From the NCBI GenBank assembly GCA_036567965.1, contig DATCTN010000015.1, positions 81,431-145,430 of the forward strand: a stretch of DNA of 64,000 nt, read 5' to 3'. The notes beneath the pieces were generated by a model, which saw nothing but the letters and a program-made list of their open reading frames with translations, did no database searches and was not told the origin of the DNA. Made by a program: the position numbers and the translations under genes. Numbering within the stretch: the first letter of the stretch is position 1; every line of letters starts with the position of its first letter. This DNA is from Candidatus Kryptoniota bacterium (GTDB taxonomy: Bacteria > Bacteroidota > Ignavibacteria > Kryptoniales > JAKASW01). Positions 16,173 through 25,955 of this stretch are shown here, one piece after another.

Positions 16173-18318
16173 GAGACCTCAGTCTCTTTCGGTCATGGAC
16201 GTCCAGTATGTCAAGGGCGTTGGTCCGAAGCGCTCCGAGGCGCTCGAGGGAGTCGGCATCAGAAACGCGTTCGATCTGCTCAATTACTTTCCAAGAAGAT
16301 ATCTCGACAGGAGCCGCATCCTGAAGATTGCGGATGCTCACTCAGCGCTTCTGATTCCGGACGAGGTCACGTTTGTCGGAAGGATCAGGTCCATTCAACC
16401 GGTCGGCCGCGGCAGGAGGTTTCTTTTTGTCAAACTTGCAGATGAGACCGGATCGATCCGATGCGTGTGGTTTAACGGCGTGCAGTACTTCATCCACGCA
16501 TTCGAGGAAGGAGAGTTAATCGCGTTCTCAGGCCACGTCACGGCTTACCAGGGGCAGCCATGTCTGGTGCATCCTGACTACGACCACCTCGAAGACCAAT
16601 CGGATGAGGAGTTTCTACACACGGGAGGAATTATCCCGGTCTATCCGACAACCGAGGGATTGAGAAGGGTCGGTCTCGACTCGAGGGGGCTGCGCAGGAC
16701 GATCCGGAAACTCGTTGACGCACTTGACGATTTCATATTCCCCGACGATCCACTTCCTCAACCGGTAGTAACGACTCATTCGCTCATGTCGCTGAGAGAT
16801 GCAATCGCATCGATCCACTTCCCAAGCGACGCGATACAACTCGACAGGGCGCAGCGCAGATTCAAGTTCGAAGAGTTGTTTTACCTTCAGCTTCTACTCG
16901 CGATAAGGAGAAATTTGATTGTCCACTCCGCGGGAATACCGATGAGGACTGACAGCGAGCTCATCCGTAAGACGATATCCGAACTTCTCCCTTTCAAATT
17001 GACAGAATCTCAGAAGAAAGTTCTGCGCGAAATTCTATCGGACCTGAAACTCGATCATCCAATGCACAGGCTTCTTCAGGGAGACGTCGGCAGCGGAAAA
17101 ACAATCGTCGCACTTCTCGCGATCCTGATCGCGGTAGAAAACGGCTATCAAGCTGCATTCATGGCGCCGACGGAGATACTCGCCGCGCAACACTACGAAA
17201 CAATCCGGAACTACCTCAATTCACATAAGATAGCATCTGCACTCCTTATCGGCGGACAAAAGAAGGATGTTCGTGCAGACATTTATTCAGGTATCGAGAG
17301 CGGAAAGACACCTATCATAGTTGGCACCCATGCTTTGATCCAGGAAAACGTAAAATTCTCGAAACTCGGATTAATAGTTGTGGACGAGCAGCATCGGTTC
17401 GGAGTGGTCCAACGGATGACCCTCCAGGAGAAGGGGAGGAACCCGCACCTTCTCGTGATGACAGCAACCCCAATCCCGAGAACTCTCTCGCTCACGATCT
17501 ACGGCGACCTGGATGTGTCAGTCATAGACGAGATGCCGGGAGGGAGAAAGAAAATCAAAACAGCGCTCAGGGGAGAATCGTCGAGGAGCAATGTGTATGG
17601 GTTCATTCGCGAACAGGTGCTTGCCGGAAGACAGGTGTTCATCGTCTACCCGCTTGTCACCGAAACGGAAAAGTCGGACTTAAAGGCCGCCACCCAAAGC
17701 TTCATAAAGCTGAGAGACGAAATTTTCCGCGGCTTCAAAGTGGGATTGATCCACGGTCAAATGACTGAGACCGAAAAGAACGATATCATGCTGGCATTCA
17801 AGGGGAATGCGATAAATATCCTGGTAGCCACTACCGTAATTGAAGTGGGGATCGACGTGCCCAATGCCACGGTAATGGTGATCGAGCACGCCGACCGGTT
17901 CGGTCTAAGCCAGCTTCATCAGCTGCGAGGGCGGATCGGTAGAGGGGTTCACCAGTCGTTTTGCATTCTGATGACCCAGGATAAACTTCTTGAAGAGAAG
18001 AAACTGGAAACGCGCGAAGAGGCGACGGCATTTCAGCGGCTCAAGTTATTCACGTCGACGACCGACGGTTTCAAAATAGCTGAGTATGATCTTGCAATCC
18101 GCGGACCGGGAGAATTTTTCGGGACCAAGCAGAGCGGGCTTCCACCTCTGAGGCTGTCTGATTTGATAAGGGATCGTGAGATTATCCTGCAGGCGAGGAA
18201 AGCCGCGTTTAAGATCGCGGATGTCGACCCGCATCTCCGCAGCCCCCAGCATCAGGGTCTTAGGGAGGTGCTCCTGAGAAATTACAAGGACAGTCTGGAG
18301 TTCTTGAAGGCCAACTGA
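16153..18318 (+). CDS. recG: ATP-dependent DNA helicase RecG
   Basis: This 721-residue protein has the RecG order: an N-terminal wedge with an OB fold (VQYVKGVGPKRSEAL then FVGRIRSIQPVG), and superfamily 2 helicase motifs including Walker A QGDVGSGKT, DEQHRFG, TATPIPRT and QLRGRIGRG. RecG reverses stalled replication forks and branch-migrates Holliday junctions. I chose the ATG at 16153 because GGAGAA lies just upstream; longer in-frame starts lie deeper in the previous gene. A hairpin directly follows its stop. Confidence 0.95.
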   Translation: MSARPAERPQSLSVMDVQYVKGVGPKRSEALEGVGIRNAFDLLNYFPRRYLDRSRILKIADAHSALLIPDEVTFVGRIRSIQPVGRGRRFLFVKLADETGSIRCVWFNGVQYFIHAFEEGELIAFSGHVTAYQGQPCLVHPDYDHLEDQSDEEFLHTGGIIPVYPTTEGLRRVGLDSRGLRRTIRKLVDALDDFIFPDDPLPQPVVTTHSLMSLRDAIASIHFPSDAIQLDRAQRRFKFEELFYLQLLLAIRRNLIVHSAGIPMRTDSELIRKTISELLPFKLTESQKKVLREILSDLKLDHPMHRLLQGDVGSGKTIVALLAILIAVENGYQAAFMAPTEILAAQHYETIRNYLNSHKIASALLIGGQKKDVRADIYSGIESGKTPIIVGTHALIQENVKFSKLGLIVVDEQHRFGVVQRMTLQEKGRNPHLLVMTATPIPRTLSLTIYGDLDVSVIDEMPGGRKKIKTALRGESSRSNVYGFIREQVLAGRQVFIVYPLVTETEKSDLKAATQSFIKLRDEIFRGFKVGLIHGQMTETEKNDIMLAFKGNAINILVATTVIEVGIDVPNATVMVIEHADRFGLSQLHQLRGRIGRGVHQSFCILMTQDKLLEEKKLETREEATAFQRLKLFTSTTDGFKIAEYDLAIRGPGEFFGTKQSGLPPLRLSDLIRDREIILQARKAAFKIADVDPHLRSPQHQGLREVLLRNYKDSLEFLKAN

Positions 18319-18319
18319 A

Positions 18320-18343
18320 GGGCTGCGCAAGTCGTCGCAGCCC
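18320..18343. terminator. Hairpin between convergent genes, probable bidirectional terminator
   Basis: GGGCTGCG (18320-18327) pairs perfectly with CGCAGCCC (18336-18343) around an 8-nt loop, 2 bp after the recG stop and 17 bp before the end of the opposing gene. The T-run after it is weak. Confidence 0.6.
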
Positions 18344-18360
18344 ATCGTTATTTCAGAAGA

Positions 18361-19071
18361 CTACTTCCTGGGTTCTACTTCAAAATAGACGTTCCCGCTC
18401 CCGGCGTAAGCATTTATCTTCTCCCCTCCGCCATGCATGGTCCCCTTCAGGTGATCACCTTTAGAGATTTCACTTGAGAAGCACAGGTCCCACAACCGTT
18501 CAGCGGGGAGGAATTGAACTCCACCGATTCCGGATGTGGAAGCGTCGATGGTCGCGGCGATATCGCAGGGCACTCTCAGCCACACGCTTCCGGCCTCGGC
18601 CGACAAGTCTACTCCCTTCGTGTTGCGCGATACAACGGCATTAATGTTTCCCAGCTGTGTTTTAGTCCGGAGCGAATAAGAAGAATCACGAGGCAGTCTT
18701 ATTGTGAAACTCGCGTTTTTCAATCTGGCTTCCTGTGCTTCACTTGTTCCGTCGTACCATGCGGTCAGGGTCACCTGATTCCTAAAATAATCGTGCGTGA
18801 AATGAATCCTGGATATGTCTTCCGGGGTCCCCTCGACCGTCATCTCGATCTGAACGTCTTTGCCGTCATACTCTCCGATATTAATATTTCCCATTTCTGT
18901 GTCGAGCAGTATCAAGGTACCGGATTCAATCTTAAGTGATTTTTCGATCGTCTCCGTGCTCACGCGATTATCCGGGTATTTCCACTCATTATGATTTCCC
19001 GGACCGCCACTTCCCCCTGCTCCCGACAGGAACATCGCTTGAGCAAGGAAGGCGACTGTCAATAGGTTCAT
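18361..19071 (-). CDS. Secreted DUF4097-like beta-repeat protein
   Basis: This 236-residue protein starts with a signal peptide (about residues 1-19) and a Gly-rich segment. The rest is made of short repeating beta units such as MGNINIGEYDGKDVQIEM, QLGNINAVVS and GSGNVYFEVEPRK, the pattern of DUF4097 putative adhesin/beta-helix proteins. The function of that family is poorly known; some members sit beside anti-sigma factors, but none is present here. It stands alone, convergent with recG and divergent from the MDR gene. Confidence 0.6.
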   Translation of the reverse strand: MNLLTVAFLAQAMFLSGAGGSGGPGNHNEWKYPDNRVSTETIEKSLKIESGTLILLDTEMGNINIGEYDGKDVQIEMTVEGTPEDISRIHFTHDYFRNQVTLTAWYDGTSEAQEARLKNASFTIRLPRDSSYSLRTKTQLGNINAVVSRNTKGVDLSAEAGSVWLRVPCDIAATIDASTSGIGGVQFLPAERLWDLCFSSEISKGDHLKGTMHGGGEKINAYAGSGNVYFEVEPRK

Positions 19072-19219
19072 GACTCTCTCCTCTCCGTTTTTCTTTATCG
19101 TGATACAGCGATTCAGTTACTCAGACTCGTGCTCGCTTTCCGTGCTACGTGAATGGCCGAATTAAGTTTCATCGTCTCAAAAGGGGATCGGATTGCGCGG
19201 AAATTCTTTCCCGGTGAAT

Positions 19220-19248
19220 TTGACTTTCAGTTCTCCATCCGATACTTT
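19220..19248 (+). promoter_or_regulatory. Sigma-70-like promoter
   Basis: TTGACT (19220-19225) and TACTTT (19243-19248) are spaced by 17 nt and lie 24 bp upstream of the MDR oxidoreductase ATG, in the 200-bp divergent gap. An AGGGGAAG ribosome-binding site follows. Confidence 0.45.
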
Positions 19249-19272
19249 CTTGCATAACTGTCAGGGGAAGTC

Positions 19273-20289
19273 ATGAGAAAAGAGTCTTACAGGATAACGA
19301 AGGCCGGATCTCTGAATAATCTTGTTCTGGTCGATGAAGAACTCCGGGAACCGGCGGATAACGAGGTCGCGGTCGACGTCAAGGCGATCGGACTGAACTT
19401 CGCGGATATCTTTACGATCTTTGGTTTGTATCGTGCTGCGCCGAAATCCGATTTCATTCCCGGGATAGAATTCAGCGGAGCGGTCGCGGCCAGGGGAAAA
19501 CTGGTCACAAGCGTCGACGTTGGCGAGAGAGTAATGGGTTCAATAAGGTTTGGAGCTTACACCACACGTCTCAACATCGACAGCAGGTACGTAATGAGAA
19601 TGCCTGACGACTGGACCTTTGAGCAAGGAGCTTCATTTATAGTGCAGGCTCTTACCGCATATTACGCTCTTTTCACGCTCGGGAATCTGCAGCCGCGGCA
19701 GACAGTGCTGATTCACAGTGCAGCTGGCGGTGTAGGAATATATGCCAACCGGATCGCAAAGAAATTCACGGCGTACACCATCGGTACGGTCGGCAACGCG
19801 GCCAAGATCAACATCCTCAAGGAAGAGGCATATGATGATGTCATCGTAAGGAGCCGCAATTTCAGCCGCGACCTTGAACAGAAACTTGACGGAAGAGAAC
19901 TCGATCTTGTGCTTGATTCGATTGGAGGAAGATTCCAGAAGGAGAGTTTCAAATTCCTCGCGGCTTCAGGAAGAATGGTGTCGTACGGGCTTTCAGACTA
20001 CGCTTCTCCTGCAAGCAGACCGGATTACTTCAGACTGCTCAGACGGTTCATGTCGAGACCAAGGTACGACTCGATGGAACTGATCGAGTCCAACAAATCG
20101 ATATTGGGATTCAATCTAATATGGCTCTACAACAGGGTTGAACAGCTCAAGGACATGCTGTGCGAAATCCAGGCACTTGGACTTGAAAAGCCTTTCGTCG
20201 GCCTGGTCTTTCCTTTCGATCAACTGAAGGCGGCGATCAGCACATTTCAATCAGGGAAGACGGTCGGCAAGGTAGTCGTGAAGGTTTGA
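19273..20289 (+). CDS. Zinc-independent MDR oxidoreductase (quinone oxidoreductase/VAT1-like)
   Basis: This 338-residue medium-chain dehydrogenase/reductase has a GroES-like N-terminal domain with GLNFADIFTIFGLY and PGIEFSGAV, and a Rossmann domain with the cofactor loop HSAAGGVGIYANRIAK. The catalytic zinc Cys and His ligands are missing, which marks the NAD(P)H:quinone oxidoreductase/VAT1 branch. It probably reduces quinones or enals with NADPH. It is a single gene with its own promoter and an AGGGGAAG ribosome-binding site. Confidence 0.85.
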   Translation: MRKESYRITKAGSLNNLVLVDEELREPADNEVAVDVKAIGLNFADIFTIFGLYRAAPKSDFIPGIEFSGAVAARGKLVTSVDVGERVMGSIRFGAYTTRLNIDSRYVMRMPDDWTFEQGASFIVQALTAYYALFTLGNLQPRQTVLIHSAAGGVGIYANRIAKKFTAYTIGTVGNAAKINILKEEAYDDVIVRSRNFSRDLEQKLDGRELDLVLDSIGGRFQKESFKFLAASGRMVSYGLSDYASPASRPDYFRLLRRFMSRPRYDSMELIESNKSILGFNLIWLYNRVEQLKDMLCEIQALGLEKPFVGLVFPFDQLKAAISTFQSGKTVGKVVVKV

Positions 20290-20322
20290 CCGAGTTCTTC
20301 CCGCTTAAGTCTTTTCCCGGAA

Positions 20323-21351
20323 TTATTTAGACTTATAGAATCGAACGACCGCAGGTACCAGGTATTCTTCAAACGCTCTCTCGAAATCATATTCCGCCTT
20401 CCATCCCCAATCATTCCTTGCCTGCGAGTCGTCGACATTTTCCGGCCAAGTGTCGAGGATAACCTGCCGCTTGAGGTCCGGCTTGAAGATTACCTTTGAC
20501 GAAGGGAATGCCTGTGTCACGCGGTCATTCAGTTCTCCTGCAGACGGACAGAACGAGCCGACGTTGTACACCTGTCTTCCGAGTTTTTCTTTTGGGGCGG
20601 CTTCGAGTTTGAGCAGGGCGTTAATCGCGTCCGGCATAGCCATGAATGGAATTCTCGTGTCATCCCTCACAAAACAGGAGTACGGCTCGCCCTTCGCCGC
20701 CTGGTGCAGCATCTCGGGTGCGAAGTCGCTCGTCCCGCCCGTCGGCAGCGTAACAGCGCTTATCAAACCCGGAAATCTCACCGACCGGAAATCAACCTTG
20801 ACACCCGACGAGTCCGAATGGGCATCCAGCTGCCTGTAGAACCTCGTGTAGTATCTCCCGAGACTCTCGCAATACAATTTATTTATTCCGTACATGGTCC
20901 GTGGATTCGTCCACTCGTCTTCTCTGATTCGGCCGGCACTATGTTTTGTCGGAAGATCCGGCAAACCGTAAACAGCAATCGAGCTCGGATATATGAACTT
21001 CACTTCTTTTCCCTGGAGACGAGATTGGGTTATAGCCATCTCGAGGAGATTCAATGTGCCGTCGACATTCACTTTGTGTGCGATCGTCGGTTGCCGCTCC
21101 GCGCGCGTAGAAAGAAGCGCGGCGAGATGATACACCGCGTCGAAGTCGTGCCCGGTCGAAAGCGAGTCAACGAACCGGTTGTCAAGGATGTCTCCCGTAT
21201 ATGCCTTGAAGCATTTCTTGCGCGTTTCTTCATCAAGAGTATTAAGGTCCATTGCTACCACCCGCATACCGTCGTGTTCTGCGAAATGAGAAATCAGACC
21301 GTGACCTATTTCTCCGTTTGCCCCCGTAATCAATATTGTCTTGTTTTCCAT
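20323..21351 (-). CDS. NAD-dependent epimerase/dehydratase, SDR-type L-threonine 3-dehydrogenase-like
   Basis: This 342-residue extended SDR protein has the NAD-binding motif ITGANGEIGHGL near the N-terminus, an active site with PSSIAVYG and MYGINK (YxxxK), and RFPGLIS. This combination matches the UDP-galactose-4-epimerase-like L-threonine dehydrogenases, although a sugar epimerase role is possible. AAGGAGACATA precedes the ATG. It lies downstream of the aldehyde dehydrogenase, separated by a 238-bp gap with nothing recognisable, so it may be the last gene of the catabolic cluster or independent of it. Confidence 0.7.
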   Translation of the reverse strand: MENKTILITGANGEIGHGLISHFAEHDGMRVVAMDLNTLDEETRKKCFKAYTGDILDNRFVDSLSTGHDFDAVYHLAALLSTRAERQPTIAHKVNVDGTLNLLEMAITQSRLQGKEVKFIYPSSIAVYGLPDLPTKHSAGRIREDEWTNPRTMYGINKLYCESLGRYYTRFYRQLDAHSDSSGVKVDFRSVRFPGLISAVTLPTGGTSDFAPEMLHQAAKGEPYSCFVRDDTRIPFMAMPDAINALLKLEAAPKEKLGRQVYNVGSFCPSAGELNDRVTQAFPSSKVIFKPDLKRQVILDTWPENVDDSQARNDWGWKAEYDFERAFEEYLVPAVVRFYKSK

Positions 21352-21589
21352 TATGTCTCCTTTTGAGAGAATGACTTGAAATTGCTCTCACCGGATGTGA
21401 AGTCGATAATGCAATTCGGCCCTTGAACTTTCGGTCTCAAGCCGGTTAAGATAATTCCTTGAACCCGAGTCAAGCAATTCATTTCGCGATCACACGGAAA
21501 GAGATGTCGAGTTGATCGGTAAGATGTCGGCAAAGCAGGTGAATCAGACCCGTGAATGAGCTCAGAAGACCAATCTATATACGGTCTTT

Positions 21590-23092
21590 TCAGCTTTTGG
21601 GAACGACCACATCGTACCACGCGCGTTTCTCCCGCGGTACGCCGTCGTCGATATGGATATGCTTGACTTCCATGTATTCTTCGATCCCGATCCGACCGAA
21701 CTCTCTTCCGATCCCGCTTTGCTTGTAGCCGCCGAAAGGCGCGCGCTCATTCAGGAGATGCCACTCGTTGATCCAGACCGTTCCGGCCTTGAGCCTGTCG
21801 GCAATTTTTCGGGCCCGCTCCAAATTCCTGCTCCATACTCCGGCAGCAAGGCCGTATGCCACATCGTTCGAGAGAGACACCGCCTCATCATCGGTTTTAA
21901 ATTTGGTCACGACGAGTACCGGCCCGAAGATCTCCTCCTGTGAAATCCTTGACCGGTTATCGACACCGACGAAGATTGTCGGCTCGACGAAGAACCCGTT
22001 CTTTAGTTCAGGTGCTTTAGGAATTCCGCCGCCGATAGCGAGCAGGTAATTTTCTTTCCGACCGCTGCTTATGTAATCAAGGACTTTCTGCTGTTGCTTC
22101 TTCGAGATGAGCGGTCCGATGTCCGTATCCGCGCTCATTGGATCCCCGAGTTTCATTTTGGCCGCGCGTTCCGAAAGCGTCGCGACAAATTCGTCATGTA
22201 TTTTCTCATGGAGGAAAAGGCGAGTTGCCGCCTCACAACACTGGCCGGAATGGTAGAACATTCCGTAGAGAGAGCCGTCGATCGCGACATTCATGTCCGC
22301 GTCATCCAGAACTATGTTTGCGGATTTTCCGCCGCATTCGAGCGTGACGCGTTTGAGATCGTCCGAAGCGATCTGCATGATTTTCTTTCCGACGGCAGTT
22401 GAGCCGGTGAACGCGATCTTATCGACGTCCGGATGCCTGACGAGACTCTCTCCCGCATCGTTCCCGTAGCCGGGCAGAACATTCACCACTCCAGGCGGAA
22501 TTCCCGACGCGTCAATTATCTTCGCGAGTTCCATCGCGGTAGCCGGAGTGAGCTCAGATGGTTTAAGGACGATGGTACATCCAGCTGCAAGCGCCGGCCC
22601 GATTTTCCACGCTGCCATCTTTAGAGGGAAATTCCAGGGGATGATCGCGCCGACAACTCCGACGGGTTCGTATCTTAAAATATTCCTGGCATATCCCGGT
22701 TTAGAAATCTCGATCATCTCGCGCTCATTTTCGCCGACTGCAAGCTTCGAGAATATATTGAATGCTCTCGCGCTCAGAAAAACATCCTCTCTTGCTTTCT
22801 TCAAGGTGGAACCCGAATCGAGGACTTCGAGCTCGACAAGCTCCGCCGCTTTTTCATTTATCAAGTCGGATATCTTCTTCAGGTATTTCGCGCGTTCATC
22901 AGCCGGAATCTCTGTCCACACTCCCGAGTGGAACGCTCGCCGCGCAGCTTTAACAGCGAGATCGATATCATCCGCTTTCGCTGTCGAAAACTTTGCAACT
23001 ACCGAACCGTCAAAGGGGTTAATTGATTCCGCGGTTTCTCCTCCGGCCGAGTCGACAAACTTACCGTCTATATAGAGTCCGTATTCTTTCAT
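21590..23092 (-). CDS. Aldehyde dehydrogenase (NAD(P)-dependent)
   Basis: This 500-residue ALDH is full length. Catalytic features are N154 (IPWNFPLKM), the general base E252 (TLECGGKSANI) and the nucleophile C286 in GQCCEAAT; C285 beside it is common in this family. FTGSTAVGKKI marks the cofactor site. It oxidises an aldehyde to its acid. It is separated by only 3 bp from the DinB-like gene upstream and belongs to the minus-strand cluster with CoA-linked beta-oxidation-type enzymes, which suggests an aldehyde in that catabolic route. Confidence 0.9.
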   Translation of the reverse strand: MKEYGLYIDGKFVDSAGGETAESINPFDGSVVAKFSTAKADDIDLAVKAARRAFHSGVWTEIPADERAKYLKKISDLINEKAAELVELEVLDSGSTLKKAREDVFLSARAFNIFSKLAVGENEREMIEISKPGYARNILRYEPVGVVGAIIPWNFPLKMAAWKIGPALAAGCTIVLKPSELTPATAMELAKIIDASGIPPGVVNVLPGYGNDAGESLVRHPDVDKIAFTGSTAVGKKIMQIASDDLKRVTLECGGKSANIVLDDADMNVAIDGSLYGMFYHSGQCCEAATRLFLHEKIHDEFVATLSERAAKMKLGDPMSADTDIGPLISKKQQQKVLDYISSGRKENYLLAIGGGIPKAPELKNGFFVEPTIFVGVDNRSRISQEEIFGPVLVVTKFKTDDEAVSLSNDVAYGLAAGVWSRNLERARKIADRLKAGTVWINEWHLLNERAPFGGYKQSGIGREFGRIGIEEYMEVKHIHIDDGVPREKRAWYDVVVPKS

Positions 23093-23095
23093 TAA

Positions 23096-23572
23096 TTACC
23101 GGATTTTATGTTTGCGTTTAATGCTCTCGATCTGTTTCGTGTGATGTTCCGAATGTTCAATCGCATCTTCCAGGAGGTCTTTCAGGCTGACCTTACCATT
23201 CTCGCTGTGAATCCCGAACCTCTCGAAGTCCTTTTCTTGCAGGCTCTTGAGGATCGGCACCATCGCGGCGCGAAGCGTGTAAAAAAGGGCGACGGAATTT
23301 TCGGCCGACAAATTCTCATAAGAAGACCTTTTTGCCCATTTATCCTGGTCGAACGCCATAAGGAGTGGAGTGTCTTCCGATAGCACTTTCTTCATGCGGT
23401 GTACCATATTCAGTTCCGAATCCGCCAGGTGATTAATTTGCTGCCTTATGCTCCACTTTCCGGGAGATAAACGCCTGTCGAGTTGAGATTCATTCAGTCC
23501 GTCAACAGCGGCGATAAGGTCACCGGGTCCGTTCTCGTATTTCCGGATAAGGGCCAGAGTTTTTGATTTCAT
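23096..23572 (-). CDS. DinB/YfiT-family putative metalloenzyme
   Basis: This 158-residue four-helix protein has the DinB-superfamily metal-site pattern: a His in helix 2 (QQINHLADSE) and paired His residues near the C-terminus (DAIEHSEHHTKQI). Members include thiol S-transferases (bacillithiol, mycothiol) and proteins of unknown function. Its place between an aldehyde dehydrogenase and a membrane protein gives little further hint. The ATG is preceded by an AGGAGG-like sequence. Confidence 0.7.
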   Translation of the reverse strand: MKSKTLALIRKYENGPGDLIAAVDGLNESQLDRRLSPGKWSIRQQINHLADSELNMVHRMKKVLSEDTPLLMAFDQDKWAKRSSYENLSAENSVALFYTLRAAMVPILKSLQEKDFERFGIHSENGKVSLKDLLEDAIEHSEHHTKQIESIKRKHKIR

Positions 23573-23601
23573 TTCAATCCTCCTTTATGATTCTTCAATC
23601 G

Positions 23602-24087
23602 CTACGGCTTAATGATGGTCAGGAGAATTATCACAAGGACCAGTACCCAGTTCATAATGAATAACCCGGTCTGCCTGGAGTTTAAGACGGACAACTGAGA
23701 GTTTGCATCTTCAGGAGGGTTGAGCTGGTTCAGCTGGTCAAGAAGCATTGCGCGGGCTTTTGCCGTCTTCGGGCTGATCACCATCCCCATGATGAGGAGA
23801 GCAATAAAAATCAGGAGCTTCAACGCGAGCCACCATGCCTTTCCAAAAAGGTCCCAGATAGTAATGTTCAGAGTGATCATATTACCGATGCCGCTGAGGA
23901 TAAGCACCAGGGCTCCGAATGGCGACAACAGGCCGATGTTTCGGAGTAGCTTTGCAGCGTGGACCTTCGCGCGTACGTCGTTCTCCCATCTGAAATTTGC
24001 CTCGATTATAGGTCCGGCAAAGAGCAGAGTGAATATCATCCCGACGCCGATCAGATGAAAGAAGAGAGAAACAAAAAACCAGTTCAT
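23602..24087 (-). CDS. Small four-helix integral membrane protein
   Basis: This 161-residue protein has four hydrophobic segments (about 4-26, 50-72, 85-105 and 142-160) and polar loops with Arg-Lys clusters. The arrangement resembles DUF2269/CopD-like small membrane proteins, but no decisive motif is present. It starts with a hydrophobic N-terminus without a cleavable signal. It lies 13 bp downstream of the thiolase gene and 29 bp upstream of the DinB gene, so it is operonic. Confidence 0.5.
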   Translation of the reverse strand: MNWFFVSLFFHLIGVGMIFTLLFAGPIIEANFRWENDVRAKVHAAKLLRNIGLLSPFGALVLILSGIGNMITLNITIWDLFGKAWWLALKLLIFIALLIMGMVISPKTAKARAMLLDQLNQLNPPEDANSQLSVLNSRQTGLFIMNWVLVLVIILLTIIKP

Positions 24088-24100
24088 AATTTTCTCCGGT

Positions 24101-25309
24101 TCAAGTTAATTTTATTATGGTGGTAATCCCCTGACCGACACCGATGCACATGGTTGCAAGTCCGAAACCGGTTTTTCTCTTCTTCATTTCGTGAATCAGT
24201 GTCGTCAAAATTCTCGCGCCGCTTGCGCCAAGGGGATGTCCCAGCGCGATGGCGCCGCCGTTCACGTTGGTGATAGACCGGTCGAATCCGATCTCCACTA
24301 TCACGGCAAGAGACTGTGCAGCGAATGCTTCGTTGAGTTCTATGAGCCCGATGTCAGCCAGCTTGAGACCTGCCTTCTCAAGTGCCCGACGGGTAGCGGG
24401 TACCGGACCGATGCCCATATATCGCGGGTCGACCCCGGCGGTTCCGCTCGACACGAATTCCGCAACAGGTTCAAGCCCGTTCGCGACGCAGAATTTCTCG
24501 GAGCAAAGCAGAACGGCCGATGCGCCGTCGTTCAATCCGGACGAGTTGCCCGCCGTAACAGTACCATGTTCCCTGAACGCAGGTTTTAGCTTGGACATTT
24601 TTTCCGCGCTCGTGTCGCGTCTCGGACCTTCATCATCAGCAACCGTAATTTCCTTATCACCTGAAATCCTGACCTCGACAAGTTCATCGTGAAATTTTCC
24701 GGCATCCTGCGCAGCCACCGCGCGCCGATGACTTTCGAGGGCAAACTCATCCTGCGCCTCCCTGCTAATCCGATATTTACCCGCAAGATTCTCGGCTGTC
24801 TCTCCCATACTCTCAAGGGGAAACCTGGACGCGAGTGCAGGATTCGGAAATCGCCAGCCCAAGGCGGTATCGTAAGCGGTAAGGTTGCCGAACAGTGCCT
24901 TCCCCGAAACATTCTTCGGGATTACATACGGTGCGCGGGACATGCTCTCGACGCCTCCGGCGACCACGCAGTCCGCGTCGCCAGTTCCGATCATCCGTGC
25001 GGCCGAATTGACCGCCTCGAGGCTCGAACCACAAAGCCGGTTGACGGTGTAAGCGGGCACTTCGCATGGAAATTCTGCCAGGAGAACAGCCATCCGCGCG
25101 ACGTTCCGGTTATCCTCTCCCGCCTGATTCGCACACCCAAGCACGACATCGTCGATGTTTCGCGGATCGATGCCCGACTTCCCGATAATCCCACGAAGGA
25201 CAAGAGCGGCGAGGTCGTCCGGCCTGACAGCGCTCAGCACTCCGCCATACTTCCCGACGGGAGTCCTGACTGAAGATACGATGAAAGCAGGCCTGATAGA
25301 TCGTGCCAT
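24101..25309 (-). CDS. Acetyl-CoA acyltransferase (thiolase; PaaJ/PcaF/AtoB type)
   Basis: This 402-residue thiolase has nucleophile C93 (NRLCGSS), the His motif [14 protein letters not shown] and the second Cys motif [10 protein letters not shown]. It cleaves a 3-ketoacyl-CoA with CoA to acetyl-CoA plus a shortened acyl-CoA, or runs the reverse condensation. The set of neighbours suggests a 3-oxoadipyl-CoA thiolase role, but sequence alone does not separate this from acetoacetyl-CoA thiolase. The ATG at 25309 is preferred over a TTG one codon earlier. No clear Shine-Dalgarno is visible. Confidence 0.88.
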   Translation of the reverse strand: MARSIRPAFIVSSVRTPVGKYGGVLSAVRPDDLAALVLRGIIGKSGIDPRNIDDVVLGCANQAGEDNRNVARMAVLLAEFPCEVPAYTVNRLCGSSLEAVNSAARMIGTGDADCVVAGGVESMSRAPYVIPKNVSGKALFGNLTAYDTALGWRFPNPALASRFPLESMGETAENLAGKYRISREAQDEFALESHRRAVAAQDAGKFHDELVEVRISGDKEITVADDEGPRRDTSAEKMSKLKPAFREHGTVTAGNSSGLNDGASAVLLCSEKFCVANGLEPVAEFVSSGTAGVDPRYMGIGPVPATRRALEKAGLKLADIGLIELNEAFAAQSLAVIVEIGFDRSITNVNGGAIALGHPLGASGARILTTLIHEMKKRKTGFGLATMCIGVGQGITTIIKLT

Positions 25310-25399
25310 CAATTTGAAAACAGGTTTTTCATGAAATTAATTTCAGGTGAATGGCGAGTGAGAAATGAAATCGATTTGGACTTAAAAGGGGGCGCCGCA

Positions 25400-25942
25400 C
25401 TACTTGTTCTGCATGTTGTTCTCAGAAACAATTTTCCTTAAGCCATCAAGATCTATCATATCAAAGAGTGCGTAGAGCGGTTTAGTGTTTGAAATGAACA
25501 TACCGGTGATCTCCACCAGGAATCTCCGCGCAACGAGAAACTGAAGTTTACCCTGATGGGCCACCGTATCGTAGCTCTCAAGGACCTTCGTGTCCTTGTG
25601 CATTGTCGTCCGCTCATAACCGGTTTCGGTTTCCCTGTCCATGTCGCCTGAAATTGTGGGAGAGATCGACATGTATGACGGAAGGTTCAGCATGTCGGTG
25701 ATTTTCACAGAGATACTGCTGACGCTTGAGTCTGTAGTATAAATGTAATTCACCTGAGCCCACGAGGATGAAAAGCCCATCATGCTCGATGTTTCCCCGG
25801 TAGGTCTGGCTCTCTTGTAAACCTCGTAATCAGCCTGCGGAAGAAATTGCTGCAGCTCGCGGAAGTTTATGATCTGAGGCTGTGCGAGGGCATTAACTGA
25901 AACAAAAATCAGAAACAGAAGAGAATTGCGTGCTCTTTGCAT
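25400..25942 (-). CDS. Secreted protein of unknown function
   Basis: This 180-residue protein has a clear signal peptide ending ALA|Q. The mature part has QFLPQADYEVYKRARPTG and then alternating beta-like segments, with no catalytic motif I recognise. GGAG lies 8 nt before the ATG at 25942, so the longer in-frame extension into the dehydrogenase gene is not used. It sits 13 bp after the dehydrogenase gene inside the catabolic operon, an odd place for a periplasmic protein. It may sense or bind a substrate, but that is speculation. Confidence 0.6.
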   Translation of the reverse strand: MQRARNSLLFLIFVSVNALAQPQIINFRELQQFLPQADYEVYKRARPTGETSSMMGFSSSWAQVNYIYTTDSSVSSISVKITDMLNLPSYMSISPTISGDMDRETETGYERTTMHKDTKVLESYDTVAHQGKLQFLVARRFLVEITGMFISNTKPLYALFDMIDLDGLRKIVSENNMQNK

Positions 25943-25955
25943 AAGAAACTCCGTT

